From Streptomyces griseoluteus (lineage in GTDB: Bacteria > Actinomycetota > Actinomycetes > Streptomycetales > Streptomycetaceae), in contig JOBE01000037.1 of assembly GCA_000717735.1 (NCBI GenBank), positions 12,975 through 76,974 on the forward strand: a stretch of 64,000 nt of DNA, in the 5' to 3' direction. The notes beneath the pieces were generated by a model that was given only the letters and a program-made list of their open reading frames with translations, was not told the DNA's origin and ran no database searches. Numbering within the stretch: the stretch's first letter is position 1; each line of letters opens with the position of its first letter. Positions 42,023 through 51,393 of the stretch are shown piece by piece. Both the position numbers and the translations under genes were made by a program.

Positions 42023-43246
42023 ATGGACGCCGCCGACAGCGCAGCGCTCACCGCCCCGCACCCCGTCCCACATCCCGCCCCGCTCACCGAGGAGCGGCGG
42101 CAGTTCCGCCGCGCGCTGCGGGACCTGCTCGCCGAACGGGCCGGGCCGCACCAGAACCTCGTGGCCACCGCCACCCCCTGGGGGTACGACCCCGAGCTGT
42201 GGGCGCGGCTGTCCGTCACCCTCGGCCCCGCCGGCCACGGCCCCGCCACCCTCGGCCCCGCCACCCTCGGCCCCGCCGAACTCGGCCCCGCCGAACTCGC
42301 CCTCGCGTGCGAGGAGACCGGACGCGTCCTCGCCCCCTCCCCGCTCCTCGCCACCCGCGTCCTCGCCGCCCCGCTCCTCACCGCCCTCGGCAGCCCCGCC
42401 CAGCGCGCCGCGCACCTCCCGCGCATCGCCGCCGGAAGCCTCACCTGCGCCCTCGCCGTCCCCGGCGGCGCCCTCGCGCTCGCCCTCGGCCTCACCGGCG
42501 ACAACACCGCCGACGACTGGTCCGGCGGCGGCCGGGCGGGCGGCGTCCAGGCCCGCCCCGACGGTGAGGGCTGGCGGCTGTACGGCGAGGCCGCCCAGGT
42601 CCTCGACGGACACAGCGCGGGACTGCTGCTCGTCGCCGCCCACGCGGGGGGCTTCGCCCGCAGCCGTACCCTCCTCTTCCTCGTACGGGCGGAGGGCGCC
42701 GACGTACCCGGGCTCGTCCGCACCCGGCAGCCCGCCCTCGACCCCACCCGGCCCCGGGCCACCGTCCAGTTCCGCGACACCAGGGCCGAACTCCTCGGCG
42801 CGGAACCGGCGGACGTCCTCGGCGCACTCGCCGACACCGGCCGTCGTGCCGCCGTCATGCTGGCCGCCGAGGCCGTCGGCGCGGCCCGGGCGGCCCTCGA
42901 CCGGGCCGTCGCCCACGCCCGCTCCCGGGCCGGCTCCCGTGAGGCGGCCGCCCACCGGCTCGCCGACCTCTCCGTCCAGGTCGAGGCCGCCCGCACCCTC
43001 ACGTACAGCGCGGTGGGCGAACCAGGACCCGGCGGCCCCGGCCCCGGGCTCGAGAGCGGGCCGCTCGCGCTCGCCCACGCCCTGGAGGCCCTGCGCGCCA
43101 CCGCCGAGGAGGCCCTCCGGCCAGCCGACGCCGCCGCGCCCTTCGCCGGCCGGGCCGCCTCCGACGAACTGCTCTTCGGGCCCGTACGGGGACTGCGTGC
43201 ACGGGTGGCGGAGCGGACCGGACTCTTCCGAGAGGTGGCGGCGTAG
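42023..43246 (+). CDS. Acyl-CoA dehydrogenase family protein
   Basis: A 407-residue flavoprotein of the acyl-CoA dehydrogenase family, expected to introduce an alpha-beta double bond into an acyl-CoA. The fold is recognisable from EERRQFRRALRDLLAERAGP and LALACEETGRVLAPSPLLAT through the C-terminal helical domain (RRAAVMLAAEAVGAARAALD). It is divergent, with no obvious catalytic Glu pattern, as in the small subunits of heteromeric FadE enzymes. A 15-bp repeat (ATLGP/AELGP, about 42221-42300) expands one loop. A coupled Ddn-type gene follows without a gap. Confidence 0.83.
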   Translation: MDAADSAALTAPHPVPHPAPLTEERRQFRRALRDLLAERAGPHQNLVATATPWGYDPELWARLSVTLGPAGHGPATLGPATLGPAELGPAELALACEETGRVLAPSPLLATRVLAAPLLTALGSPAQRAAHLPRIAAGSLTCALAVPGGALALALGLTGDNTADDWSGGGRAGGVQARPDGEGWRLYGEAAQVLDGHSAGLLLVAAHAGGFARSRTLLFLVRAEGADVPGLVRTRQPALDPTRPRATVQFRDTRAELLGAEPADVLGALADTGRRAAVMLAAEAVGAARAALDRAVAHARSRAGSREAAAHRLADLSVQVEAARTLTYSAVGEPGPGGPGPGLESGPLALAHALEALRATAEEALRPADAAAPFAGRAASDELLFGPVRGLRARVAERTGLFREVAA

Positions 43247-43717
43247 ATGCCCGTCGGACGCAGGCTCGTGCAGAAGGTGTCGTCGACCCGGACCTTCGCC
43301 CGGCTCGGGCCCCGTGTCATCCCCGCCATGGACAAGGCCGTGCACCGGCTCACCCGGGGAAAGGTGCTGCTCAGCGCCCAGATGCTGCCCGGAGTGGTGC
43401 TCACCGCGCGGGGCGCGAAGAGCGGGGCGCCCCGGGTCACCCCCCTGGCCTGCATGCCGGAGCCGGACGGCTGCTGGCTGCTCGTCGGCTCCAACTTCGG
43501 CCGCCCCGGGCATCCCGCGTGGACGGTGAACCTGCTCGCCCATCCGGACGTCGAGGTGAACTGGCGGGGCGCCGACATTCCCGTACGGGCGGAGCTGCTC
43601 ACCGGGGAGGAGCGGGCGGCGGCCTGGCGGGCGGCCCTTGAGTTCTGGCCGCCGTACGCCACGTATCAGGCCCGGGTGGACCGCGAGATCCGGCTCTTCC
43701 GGCTGACGCGGCGGTGA
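43247..43717 (+). CDS. Deazaflavin (F420)-dependent nitroreductase-family protein
   Basis: A 156-residue split-barrel protein of the Ddn/F420-dependent oxidoreductase family. Seen are VVLTARGAKSGAPRVTPLAC, LLVGSNFGRPGHPAWTVNLL and VNWRGADIPVRAELLTGEER, the usual F420-binding pattern. It may reduce a quinone or enone intermediate. Its ATG directly follows the stop of the acyl-CoA dehydrogenase gene, so the two are co-transcribed. Confidence 0.88.
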   Translation: MPVGRRLVQKVSSTRTFARLGPRVIPAMDKAVHRLTRGKVLLSAQMLPGVVLTARGAKSGAPRVTPLACMPEPDGCWLLVGSNFGRPGHPAWTVNLLAHPDVEVNWRGADIPVRAELLTGEERAAAWRAALEFWPPYATYQARVDREIRLFRLTRR

Positions 43718-43758
43718 GGGGTGTCGCCCCGGTGATCCGGAGGCGGCCGGGGGCACGG

Positions 43759-43802
43759 CGACGCCGACGGCGGTCCGTGGGGGCGGGCCGCCGTCGGCGT
43801 CG
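43759..43802. terminator. Bidirectional terminator
   Basis: A perfect 15-base stem (CGACGCCGACGGCGG at 43759-43773, complement at 43788-43802) lies between the convergent Ddn and TetR genes. Confidence 0.7.
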
Positions 43803-43845
43803 ACGACAGGACGGATGAAGGAGTGGTTGCCGGAGATCCGGGCGG

Positions 43846-44493
43846 CTATCTGGTCGGCTTCTTGCCGGTGATGCCCAGATGCACCAACAGGGCGAGGTTG
43901 GGCTTGAGTTCGGCCTGCTTCACGCCCCAGGTCGTGAAGCCCTTCTGGTGGCCCGCGACCGAGGCGAGCATCGCCACCAGTGATCCCGCCATGGCGGCGG
44001 GGCTGACCTCCTTGTCGACCTTGCCCTTGGCCTGGAGCTCCTTCACCGCGTCCGTGAGGGAGTTGGTGACCGAGTTCAGGATCTTCATGCGGATCTTGTA
44101 GAACCGCTTGTCGCCCTCCGCGGCGCCGAGGTCCACGACCCGGAGGATCGCGTCGTGCTTCCGCCAGAAGTCCAGGAAGCCTTCGACGAGTTCCTCGGAG
44201 GTCTGCCAGCCGGCCTTGCCGACCCAGGAACGGCCGGAGACCAGCGCGGTCAACGCGGCGCCCTCCTTGGCCATTTCCTCCGCGATCTCGAGCACCGCTC
44301 CCTCGACGTCCGGGAAGTACTGATAGAACGTCGCGGGTGAAGTACCCGCCTTCCGGGCCACATCGATGACCTTGACGTCCCGGTAGGGCGAGGAGCTGAG
44401 CATCTCACCGAGGCAGTCGAGCAGCTTCTGCCGCGTCGCCTGACCGCGTCGTCCGGCCACGCGGCCGTCGACGGTGCGTACTTGTCCTGTCAT
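43846..44493 (-). CDS. TetR family regulator, candidate master of the CTGACGG regulon
   Basis: A 215-residue TetR-type repressor. The helix-turn-helix is in residues ~20-65 (GQATRQKLLDCLGEMLSSSP; VIDVARKAGTSPATFYQYFP), and the C-terminal domain is a long helical ligand pocket ending near GVKQAELKPNLALLVHLGIT. CTGTCATGCCGTCAG (44487-44501), a variant of the local operator, overlaps its start codon, which suggests autoregulation. It lies beside the acyl-CoA dehydrogenase operon. An acyl-CoA ligand is likely by analogy with KstR-type regulators. Confidence 0.9.
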   Translation of the reverse strand: MTGQVRTVDGRVAGRRGQATRQKLLDCLGEMLSSSPYRDVKVIDVARKAGTSPATFYQYFPDVEGAVLEIAEEMAKEGAALTALVSGRSWVGKAGWQTSEELVEGFLDFWRKHDAILRVVDLGAAEGDKRFYKIRMKILNSVTNSLTDAVKELQAKGKVDKEVSPAAMAGSLVAMLASVAGHQKGFTTWGVKQAELKPNLALLVHLGITGKKPTR

Positions 44494-44501
44494 GCCGTCA
44501 G
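44487..44501. promoter_or_regulatory. CTGACGG-type site over the tetR start
   Basis: CTGTCATGCCGTCAG carries one exact half-site (CCGTCAG) and one imperfect half-site of the palindrome found upstream of the other catabolic genes. It overlaps the ATG at 44493. Confidence 0.5.
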
Positions 44502-44698
44502 CTTACCGAGGGGGGGTCGGCGCGCGATTCGGCCGACTGCAAATGGGGTGCGACCCTGTTCCGCGGGTGTTCTGCGAGGTCGACGCGGGTCTTCGGCTCC
44601 GACATCGAGGGGCGGGTTCAAGCCAGACGGGGTGGCGTCGGTGGCGGGCCAGGGGGAGGCCCGGGGGGTCTCGTACCCGAATAGTCTTATGAACAGGC

Positions 44699-44720
44699 TG
44701 TGGACAACTTCGGTGGACAA
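44699..44720. promoter_or_regulatory. Two DnaA-box-like sites
   Basis: TGTGGACAA (44699-44707) is the complement of the Streptomyces DnaA box TTGTCCACA, and GGTGGACAA (44712-44720) is a one-mismatch copy in the same orientation, 13 bases away. The surrounding 313-base gap (44502-44814) holds no gene; it probably contains the promoter of the VOC protein gene. Confidence 0.45.
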
Positions 44721-44814
44721 CTCAGGCGCCCCAAGGGTTCCGAGCCGATATATCGCCCATCTGTTCGTATATCGGCACGTGCGGGCACCCCTCCTCCGTC
44801 CTAGCGTGGGGGGC

Positions 44815-45666
44815 ATGGCCGTACGTACTGAGGGCACCCCCTGCTGGGTGGACGCACAGCTTCCCGACCTCGAAGCGGGCAAGCGCTTCTACGGCGAGCT
44901 GTTCGGCTGGACCTTCGACCCCGACCGCGACGAGGCCCTCGTCGACGGGCGACGCGTCGCAGGGCTCCTCCCCAAGCGCGACGGCCGCATGCCCACCACC
45001 TGGACGCTCTACCTCGCCACCCGCGACGCGGGCAGCCTCGCCGCCCGGATCAAGGCCGCAGGCGGGCAGATGATCATGGAGCCGTACCCCGTCGGCCCCT
45101 TCGGCGTCCTGGCGCTGGCCGCGGACCCCGGCGGCGCCGTGATCGGGATCCGGCAGGCGGGCGACGACGACGGCTTTGAAGTCATCAACGAACCGGGCTC
45201 CTTCTGCTGGATGGAGGTGTACACGCGCCGGCCGGAGGCCACCGACACCTTCTACGCCCGTGTCTTCCACTACCTCGGCCGCCAGGTGGACGCCGGGGAG
45301 GAGGGCCGGGAAGCCGGCTTCGACTACCGCGTCTGGTCGCCGCCCGGCTCCCGCGCCGGCGACGACAGCGCCTTCGGCGGGCGGGCCGTCATCACCGACG
45401 ACTTCCCCGCCGAGATGCCCGGCCACGTCCTCGTCTACTTCGCCGTCCGCGACTGCGACCAGGCCTGCGCGACCACCGTCCGCCTCGGCGGCCGGGTCGC
45501 CACCCCTCCCTTCAGCACCCCGCACGGCCGTATCGCGGTCCTCCACGACAACCAGGGCGCCCGTTTCGCGGTTCTCGCGGAACCGGCGACGGACCCGGCG
45601 ACGGAACGGGCGGCGGAACCGGCGGCGGAACCGGCCGCGGAACCGAAACCGGCCGGTACGGCCTGA
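44815..45666 (+). CDS. Two-domain VOC (glyoxalase-fold) protein, possible KbpA
   Basis: A 283-residue protein with two vicinal-oxygen-chelate modules (first CWVDAQLPDLEAGKRFYGEL to PGGAVIGIRQAG, second FCWMEVYTRRPEATDTFYAR to HGRIAVLHDNQGARFAVLA). Metal ligands for enzyme activity are uncertain. The C-terminus is an Ala/Glu/Pro repeat tail. The gene ends 162 bases before afsK, on the same strand. In S. coelicolor the AfsK-inhibiting protein KbpA is encoded next to afsK, so this may be its counterpart; that is from memory and unverified. Confidence 0.82.
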   Translation: MAVRTEGTPCWVDAQLPDLEAGKRFYGELFGWTFDPDRDEALVDGRRVAGLLPKRDGRMPTTWTLYLATRDAGSLAARIKAAGGQMIMEPYPVGPFGVLALAADPGGAVIGIRQAGDDDGFEVINEPGSFCWMEVYTRRPEATDTFYARVFHYLGRQVDAGEEGREAGFDYRVWSPPGSRAGDDSAFGGRAVITDDFPAEMPGHVLVYFAVRDCDQACATTVRLGGRVATPPFSTPHGRIAVLHDNQGARFAVLAEPATDPATERAAEPAAEPAAEPKPAGTA

Positions 45667-45828
45667 GACGTCCCCACCTGTACGGCCCGGCGCACCCCGC
45701 ACCGGGCCACCCCGTTATCGCCCGTGACACCCCGATCCGCCCCCGGGTTCGCAACCGGGCCCTCGGACAGGAAGAATCAGGGCCACGGGGCCGTACCCTC
45801 ATGGCCCGTACGGGGAGGTGGCAGGCAA

Positions 45829-48255
45829 GTGGAACAGCTGACGCAGCACGACCCGAGACGTATCGGGCCCTTCGAGGTGCTGGGCCGGCTCGGCGCGGGC
45901 GGAATGGGCCTGGTCTATCTCGCGCGCTCGGCCTCGGGCCGGCGCGTGGCGATCAAGACCGTGCGCACGGAGCTCGCGGAGGACCAGCTGTTCCGGGTCA
46001 GGTTCACCCGGGAGGTGGAGGCCGCGCGGGCGGTCTCCGGCTTCTACACGGCCGCCGTCGTGGACGCCGACCCCCGGGCCGCCGTGCCCTGGCTGGCGAC
46101 CGCCTACGTCCCCGCGCCCTCGCTCGAAGAGATAGTGAACGAGTGCGGACCGCTCCCGGCCCAGGCCGTGCGCTGGCTGGCCGCCGGTGTCGCCGAGGCC
46201 CTGCAGTCCATCCACGGCGCGGGCCTGGTCCACCGTGACCTCAAGCCCTCCAACGTCCTCGTCGTCGAGGACGGCCCCCGGGTGATCGACTTCGGCATCG
46301 CGTCGGGCGTGTCCAACACGCGCCTGACCATGACCAATGTCGCCGTCGGCACCCCGGCCTACATGTCGCCCGAGCAGGCCCGCGACTCGCGCAGCGTCAC
46401 CGGCGCGAGCGACGTCTTCTCGCTGGGCTCGATGCTGGTCTTCGCCGCCACCGGCCACGCGCCCTATCACGGTGCCAACCCGGTCGAGACGGTCTTCATG
46501 CTGCTCCGCGAGGGCCCCGACCTGGAGGGGCTGCCCGAGGAGCTGCGCCCGCTCATCGAGTCCTGCATGCAGATGGACGTCAGCCGCCGGCCCACCCCGG
46601 CCGATCTCCAGGCGCAGCTCGCCCCCCATCTCTTCGGCCCCGGCAGCGACGACAGCGGTACGGCCTCGGCGTGGCTGCCGGAGAGCGCCACCGCCATGAT
46701 CGAGACCCGCCGCGGCGGCCGTCCGGCCCCGGCCGTGCCGCCGAGGCCGTCCGGACCGCCGCCGCAGCCCGGTGACCAGGGTGGCGACCCGCGCTTCAGG
46801 GAGCCCGCGCCCGTCGGAGGCGGTGGCCGTCGTCCCGATCCCGCGCCCGTCGGCGGTGGCCGGCACGCCGGGCCCGCCGAGAGCGCGGGCGGGCCCGTAC
46901 GCCTCGGCGGCGCGACCGTGCCGATCGGGCCCGGTCCCCGGGTCGTCGACACCCGGGCCGCGCTCGTCGTCGGCCGGAGCCCCGACGCCGGCCCGGCGAC
47001 CGGCTGGATCCGTCCGCCCGGCGGCGGTCCGCACGGCGCCGAGCCCGGCCCGTTGCCCGGTTCGCGTCCGGTGAGCGTTCCCGCCCAGGGTTCGGACCCC
47101 GCTCCGCCGGAGCCCGGCCCCTGGCGGCCGTGGCGTTTCCGCATGTCGAACGACGTGTGGGGCACCCCGGTCGTGGACGGCGACCTGCTGTACGTGACCT
47201 CGTTCGAGGTGCACGCCCTGGACACCGGCAGCGGCCGGCGCCAGTTCAAGACCCGGGACGTGGCCTGGTCCATGGCCGTCGCCTCCGGCCGTATCCACGC
47301 CTCCGACGGGCCGACCCTCTATGCCCTCGACGCGACCGACGGCAGCGAGCGCTGGCGGCTGCGGACGGACGCCTGGGTGTACTCCCTCCAGGTCGACCGG
47401 GGCACGGTCGTCACCGGCACGCGCGGTGGCGGGGTGCAGGGCTGGGAGGCCTCCAACGGCGCCAAGCTGTGGGAGATCACCGGCGCCCAGACGGACTTCG
47501 AGACCCCGGAGGCGGGGCCCGCCGTGCACGGGGACACCGTGTACGTGTGGCGGGACGCCCGGCTCCAGGCCCTCGACGCCCGTACGGGCACCGAGCGCTG
47601 GTCGTACCCGGTCGGCGACGCCGCCTCCTGCGCCGGAGTGCCGGTCCGGGTCGCCCCGGCCGAGGACGGCTGTGTGTACGTCTCCGCCGGGACCCGGGTG
47701 CTGTCGATCGACATCGCCGCCGGGCACGTCCGCTGGCACTTCGAGGCGCCGGCCGTCTTCCTCTCCCCGCCCGCGTTCGCGCCGGGCCCGGCGGTGACGG
47801 GCGGCGGGGTGTACCTCTCGGACCACCTCGGCACGGTGTACGCGATCGACGCGACCACCGGGCAGGACCGCTGGCGGATCGCGACCGAGCCGCGCCAGTC
47901 GACCGAGCCGGTGCTCGTCGCCGACGGCAACGTGCACGTCGGCAGCGGCAGCGCGCTCTACACGCTCGACGCGGTCACCGGCACCCCCAGGTGGCGGTTC
48001 GCGGCGGGCGGCGAACTGGTCGGCTCGCCGGTCGTCGCCGACGGCCGGGTGCACTTCGGTTCGGCCGACCACGTCCTGTACACGCTCGACGCGACCGGCG
48101 GTCAGCTCCGCTGGAAGCTCGCCACCGGCGGCGAGATCACCGGCTCGCCGGTGGCCAAGGGCGGGGTCGTGTACGCGTGCAGCAAGGACCGCTGCGTGTA
48201 CGCGCTCGACGCGGTCAAGGGCACGGCCACCGGCCGGGGCTCGGGCGGGCGGTAG
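45829..48255 (+). CDS. afsK: Serine/threonine protein kinase AfsK
   Basis: An 808-residue kinase that autophosphorylates and phosphorylates AfsR to switch on secondary metabolism. The kinase domain is residues ~12-280: [19 protein letters not shown] (Lys 43), HRDLKPSN (Asp 137), DFG 154-156, and APE-like [13 protein letters not shown]. Thr 167 corresponds to the reported autophosphorylation site Thr 168. A Pro/Gly-rich linker leads to a C-terminal PQQ-type beta-propeller (for example [16 protein letters not shown]). No transmembrane span is visible. GTG 45829 gives the family N-terminus. N-terminal identity to S. coelicolor AfsK appears very high from memory. Confidence 0.93.
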   Translation: MEQLTQHDPRRIGPFEVLGRLGAGGMGLVYLARSASGRRVAIKTVRTELAEDQLFRVRFTREVEAARAVSGFYTAAVVDADPRAAVPWLATAYVPAPSLEEIVNECGPLPAQAVRWLAAGVAEALQSIHGAGLVHRDLKPSNVLVVEDGPRVIDFGIASGVSNTRLTMTNVAVGTPAYMSPEQARDSRSVTGASDVFSLGSMLVFAATGHAPYHGANPVETVFMLLREGPDLEGLPEELRPLIESCMQMDVSRRPTPADLQAQLAPHLFGPGSDDSGTASAWLPESATAMIETRRGGRPAPAVPPRPSGPPPQPGDQGGDPRFREPAPVGGGGRRPDPAPVGGGRHAGPAESAGGPVRLGGATVPIGPGPRVVDTRAALVVGRSPDAGPATGWIRPPGGGPHGAEPGPLPGSRPVSVPAQGSDPAPPEPGPWRPWRFRMSNDVWGTPVVDGDLLYVTSFEVHALDTGSGRRQFKTRDVAWSMAVASGRIHASDGPTLYALDATDGSERWRLRTDAWVYSLQVDRGTVVTGTRGGGVQGWEASNGAKLWEITGAQTDFETPEAGPAVHGDTVYVWRDARLQALDARTGTERWSYPVGDAASCAGVPVRVAPAEDGCVYVSAGTRVLSIDIAAGHVRWHFEAPAVFLSPPAFAPGPAVTGGGVYLSDHLGTVYAIDATTGQDRWRIATEPRQSTEPVLVADGNVHVGSGSALYTLDAVTGTPRWRFAAGGELVGSPVVADGRVHFGSADHVLYTLDATGGQLRWKLATGGEITGSPVAKGGVVYACSKDRCVYALDAVKGTATGRGSGGR

Positions 48256-48269
48256 CCGCCCCGGCAGCC

Positions 48270-48866
48270 CTACCGCTTCGGCTGCGGCGGGTCGTCCCGG
48301 TCCGGGTCCCAGGTCGGCACGTCGTACGTCCGCGTCGCCGCGTACGGCGCCGAGGCCTGCGGATGCCGGTCCGGCCCGTGGGTGGTGTCGTCCGGCGGCG
48401 GGCCGTCGAGCGTGGGGTGGGTGGGCCGGGGCTCCCGGTCCACCCGGTGCGTGCGGGTCCTGCCCGACATGACGAGCGCGCCGAGCAGCAGCAGGACCCC
48501 GCCGCCGAGGGCGTTCGCGACCCCGTCGCCGAGTCCGCCGCCGTCGCCGCCGACCGTGAGGCTGCCTTCCGCCTGTCCGACCCGCACCATCCACAGGATC
48601 GTGAAGCCGAGGACGACGAGCCCGGCGAGGGCGACGAGCAGCCGGGAGCGGAACACGACTCCGAGGACGGTCAGGAGGGCGGCGAAGAGAAACGGCGCGA
48701 GGATCGAGCCGAGCACCTCGGCCTTGGCGTCGGTGATGCCGGTGAACAGCTCGCCGATCGCGTAGTCGCGCCCGTGACGGCCGTCGTACCAGGCACGGAA
48801 GGGGCTCCAGACGGCGGCCGTCGCTCCGGCGAGAGCCAGGACCGAGCCGACGATGTTGCGAATCAT
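48270..48866 (-). CDS. Membrane protein adjacent to afsK
   Basis: A 198-residue protein with about four membrane spans (NIVGSVLALAGATAAVW; ILAPFLFAALLTVLGVVF; LLVALAGLVVLGFTILWMV; ALGGGVLLLLGALVMSG) and a Pro/Asp/His-rich cytoplasmic tail. ATG 48866 has a GGAGG-type site. It is convergent with afsK. A similar membrane protein gene lies between afsK and afsS in S. coelicolor, as far as I recall. Function is unknown. Confidence 0.85.
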   Translation of the reverse strand: MIRNIVGSVLALAGATAAVWSPFRAWYDGRHGRDYAIGELFTGITDAKAEVLGSILAPFLFAALLTVLGVVFRSRLLVALAGLVVLGFTILWMVRVGQAEGSLTVGGDGGGLGDGVANALGGGVLLLLGALVMSGRTRTHRVDREPRPTHPTLDGPPPDDTTHGPDRHPQASAPYAATRTYDVPTWDPDRDDPPQPKR

Positions 48867-48991
48867 CGATGCGGCCTCCTTGCCGGTTCCGGCTCTCTCG
48901 CTCCCGACGCTACGCCGGGCGAGGGGGGCCCGCCACGCGGCACAGGACGCCCCTGGAGCGCCGCGGAGCGAGGGCCCGCGGCGCGTCCCGC

Positions 48992-49780
48992 TCACCGAAG
49001 CCGGTGGCCGCCGCGTTCCCTGCCGCCGAACAGCGCGGCCTGCCGGTCCGCCGGCAGGTTGCCCAGGGCGACCAGGTGCGGTGCGTGGGCCAGCGCCTGG
49101 GCGCGGGCCGTCTCCTTCACCGACCAGAGCGCCCGGACCGTCCCCTGCACCGCCTCCGTCGGGTAGGAGGCGATGACGGCGGCGGCCCCGCGGGCGGCGG
49201 TCAGCGCCCCGCCGGGCTCCGTCACCTCGCTGACCAGCCCCGTCTCGTACGCCCGCCGGGCCGAGATCCGTTCCGCGCTGCCCATCAGCGCCATCCGGGC
49301 GATCTCCCCGTGGGGCATCCGCTGCGCCATGTGGACGGTCTCGAAGGCGCTGACCATCCCGTAGGTGGTGTGCGGGTCGAAGAAGGTGGCGTCCTCGCCG
49401 GCGATCAGGAACTCGGACTCGCCGAGCAGGTAGAAGGCCCCGCCGCAGGCCATGCCCTCGACGGCGGCGATCATCGGCTTCCACAGGTCGTTCGCCTTGG
49501 GGCCGATCGCGAGGAGGGGGTCGTCGATCGTGTACGGGGAGGAGGGCTGGGCCACGTTCCCGGCGGCCTCCCGGTCGATCCCCGTGCAGAAGGCCCGCCC
49601 CCCGGCCCCGGTGACGACGATCGCGCGGACGTCGTCCTCGTACCGGAAACCCCGCCAGACGGCGCCGAGTTCGCGGGCCATGTCCAGGGTGATCGCGTTG
49701 TGCTTCTCCGCCCGGTCGAGGGTGACGACCGCGACCCCGGTCTCCTTGTCGCGGTCGACCGTGACGCCGGGGGTGCTCAC
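48992..49780 (-). CDS. Enoyl-CoA hydratase/isomerase family protein
   Basis: A 262-residue crotonase-fold enzyme. Oxyanion-hole segments are RAEKHNAITLDMARELG, AIVVTGAGGRAFCTGIDREA and MIAAVEGMACGGAFYLLGES. A hydratase-type acidic residue in the usual place is uncertain, and the SEFLIAGEDATFFDPHTTYG region resembles EchA relatives in steroid clusters. GTG 49780 overlaps the DUF35 stop (GTGA). It is the last gene of a three-gene operon with DUF35 and thiolase-like genes. Confidence 0.88.
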   Translation of the reverse strand: MSTPGVTVDRDKETGVAVVTLDRAEKHNAITLDMARELGAVWRGFRYEDDVRAIVVTGAGGRAFCTGIDREAAGNVAQPSSPYTIDDPLLAIGPKANDLWKPMIAAVEGMACGGAFYLLGESEFLIAGEDATFFDPHTTYGMVSAFETVHMAQRMPHGEIARMALMGSAERISARRAYETGLVSEVTEPGGALTAARGAAAVIASYPTEAVQGTVRALWSVKETARAQALAHAPHLVALGNLPADRQAALFGGRERGGHRLR

Positions 49781-50202
49781 CCGCGCTCCAGGAGCCAGCG
49801 GGGCACGGTGACGCCGTCGACCTCGGTGAAGGCCACCTTCACGGGAGCGCCGATGCGCAGCCGGGCCGGGTCGACCGAGTTCAGGGGGGCGTCGGGGGCG
49901 GTGACGACGTTGCCGGCGAGGCGGATGCGGGGGGCGTCGGCGAGTTCGACGAGGACCGCGTTGTAGCCGGGCTGGGCGGCGTAGTCGGGCAGGAGGGGCG
50001 GATGGGGCAGGACGTACGACCAGATCCTGCCGCGTCCGGTCATGAGCCGCCACGCGCTCGCGAAGGACTGGCAGTGCGGGCAGCAGGGGCGGGGCGGGAA
50101 GCGGAGTTCGCCGCAGTCGGCGCAGCTCTGGACGCGCAGTTCGCCCTGGGCGGCGTACTCCCAGAAGGGGGCGCCGTCCTCGTCGGGAACGGGGGTCAGC
50201 AT
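49777..50202 (-). CDS. Zn-ribbon/OB-fold DUF35 protein
   Basis: A 141-residue protein of the DUF35/OB-fold acyl-CoA-associated family. A rubredoxin-like zinc ribbon is at residues ~26-45 (CADCGELRFPPRPCCPHC), followed by an OB-fold (GRIWSYVLPHPPLLPDYAAQ; VLVELADAPRIRLAGNVV; GAPVKVAFTEVDG). In actinobacterial steroid catabolism such proteins form complexes with Ltp-type thiolases, and here it is encoded next to one. It is coupled to the enoyl-CoA hydratase gene. Confidence 0.9.
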   Translation of the reverse strand: MLTPVPDEDGAPFWEYAAQGELRVQSCADCGELRFPPRPCCPHCQSFASAWRLMTGRGRIWSYVLPHPPLLPDYAAQPGYNAVLVELADAPRIRLAGNVVTAPDAPLNSVDPARLRIGAPVKVAFTEVDGVTVPRWLLERG

Positions 50203-50216
50203 GGCGGATCAGCTCC

Positions 50217-51359
50217 TCAGGCGCGCAGCAGGACGGCCGACGTGGGGACGCCCTCGCCGGCCGTGACGAGGCAGGTGGCGGCGTCGGGGACTTGGGCGGT
50301 GGAGGTGCCGCGGAGTTGCTTCACGCCCTCGGTGATGAGGTTGAAGCCGTGGACGTACGCCTCCGAGAGGCCGCCGCCGCCGGTGTTGAGGGGCAGCCGG
50401 CCGCCGATCTCCAGGGCCCCGCCCTCGGTGAAGGCGGCGCCCTCGCCGCGCCCGCAGAAGCCGTAGCCCTCCAGGGAGAGCGGGACGAGAGGAGTGAAGG
50501 CGTCGTAGATCTGGGCGACGTCGACGTCCTGGGGGCCGAAGTCGGCGTGCTTCCAGAGGTGGCGGGCGGCCGTCCAGGCGGGCCCGGACAGCGGGTCGTC
50601 GTTCCAGTAGTTGACCATGCCGTGGTGCTGGGCGGGCAGGCCCTGGGCGGCGGCGTGCACGTACACGGGCTTGCGGCGGCAGTCGCGGGCCCGTTCGGCG
50701 GAGACGATCACGCAGGCGAGGGCGCCGTCGGTCTCCAGGCAGTTGTCGAAGAGGCAGAGGGGTTCGCTGATCCAGCGGGAGGTCATGTACATCTCGCGGG
50801 TCAGCGGGCGTTCGTACATGATCGCGGCGGGGTTCTGGTTGGCGCGGTTGCGGCAGGCGAGGGCGACGTTGAAGAGGTGGTCGCGGGTGGCGCCGTACTC
50901 GTGCATGTAGCGGCGGGCGAGCATGCCGATCTCGTCGGCGGGGCGGAGCAGCCCGAAGGGGCGGGTCCACTGGCCGGGGGTGGGCAGCTGGACGGCGGTG
51001 TTCTTCCAGGGGCGGGGTCCGCTGCCCCGTTTCCTGGACCGCCAGGCGACGCCGACGCTCGCCTGACCGGTGGCGACGGCGGCGGCGAGGTGGCCGACGG
51101 TGGCGCAGGAGCCGCCGCCGCCGTAGCCGACCCTGGAGAAGAAGGTGACGTCCCCGGCGCCGATGGCCTTGGCCACCTCGACCTCGTCGGTCTCCTCCAT
51201 GGTGTACGAGGCGAAGGCGTCGACCTCGGAGGGGGCGATCCCGGCGTCGTCGAGGGCGGCGAGGATCGCCCGGCAGGCGAGGGCCTTCTCGGTCTCGGGG
51301 AGCTGTCTGGCGAAGGCGGTCTGTCCGATTCCGACGATGGCCGTGGCGTCCTTGAGCAC
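50217..51359 (-). CDS. Thiolase-fold lipid-transfer protein (Ltp2-like)
   Basis: A 380-residue thiolase-superfamily protein partnered with the downstream DUF35 protein. Visible are TAIVGIGQTAFARQLPETEK, the glycine-rich VGYGGGGSCATVGHLAAAV, the His-containing GGGLSEAYVHGFNLITEGV and an IYDAFTPLVPLSLEGYGFCG segment. The nucleophilic Cys of degradative thiolases is not obvious, as in Ltp2 aldolases. The gene heads a three-gene operon, divergent from an acyl-CoA ligase across two operator sites. Confidence 0.88.
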   Translation of the reverse strand: MLKDATAIVGIGQTAFARQLPETEKALACRAILAALDDAGIAPSEVDAFASYTMEETDEVEVAKAIGAGDVTFFSRVGYGGGGSCATVGHLAAAVATGQASVGVAWRSRKRGSGPRPWKNTAVQLPTPGQWTRPFGLLRPADEIGMLARRYMHEYGATRDHLFNVALACRNRANQNPAAIMYERPLTREMYMTSRWISEPLCLFDNCLETDGALACVIVSAERARDCRRKPVYVHAAAQGLPAQHHGMVNYWNDDPLSGPAWTAARHLWKHADFGPQDVDVAQIYDAFTPLVPLSLEGYGFCGRGEGAAFTEGGALEIGGRLPLNTGGGGLSEAYVHGFNLITEGVKQLRGTSTAQVPDAATCLVTAGEGVPTSAVLLRA

Positions 51360-51393
51360 CGAACCTCCTCATGGGGCCGCACTGTGAGCACTG

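Noticed and set aside
44699..44720. DnaA boxes as a replication origin
   Set aside because: Only two boxes are present, without dnaA/dnaN or an AT-rich unwinding region; regarded as promoter-linked at most.
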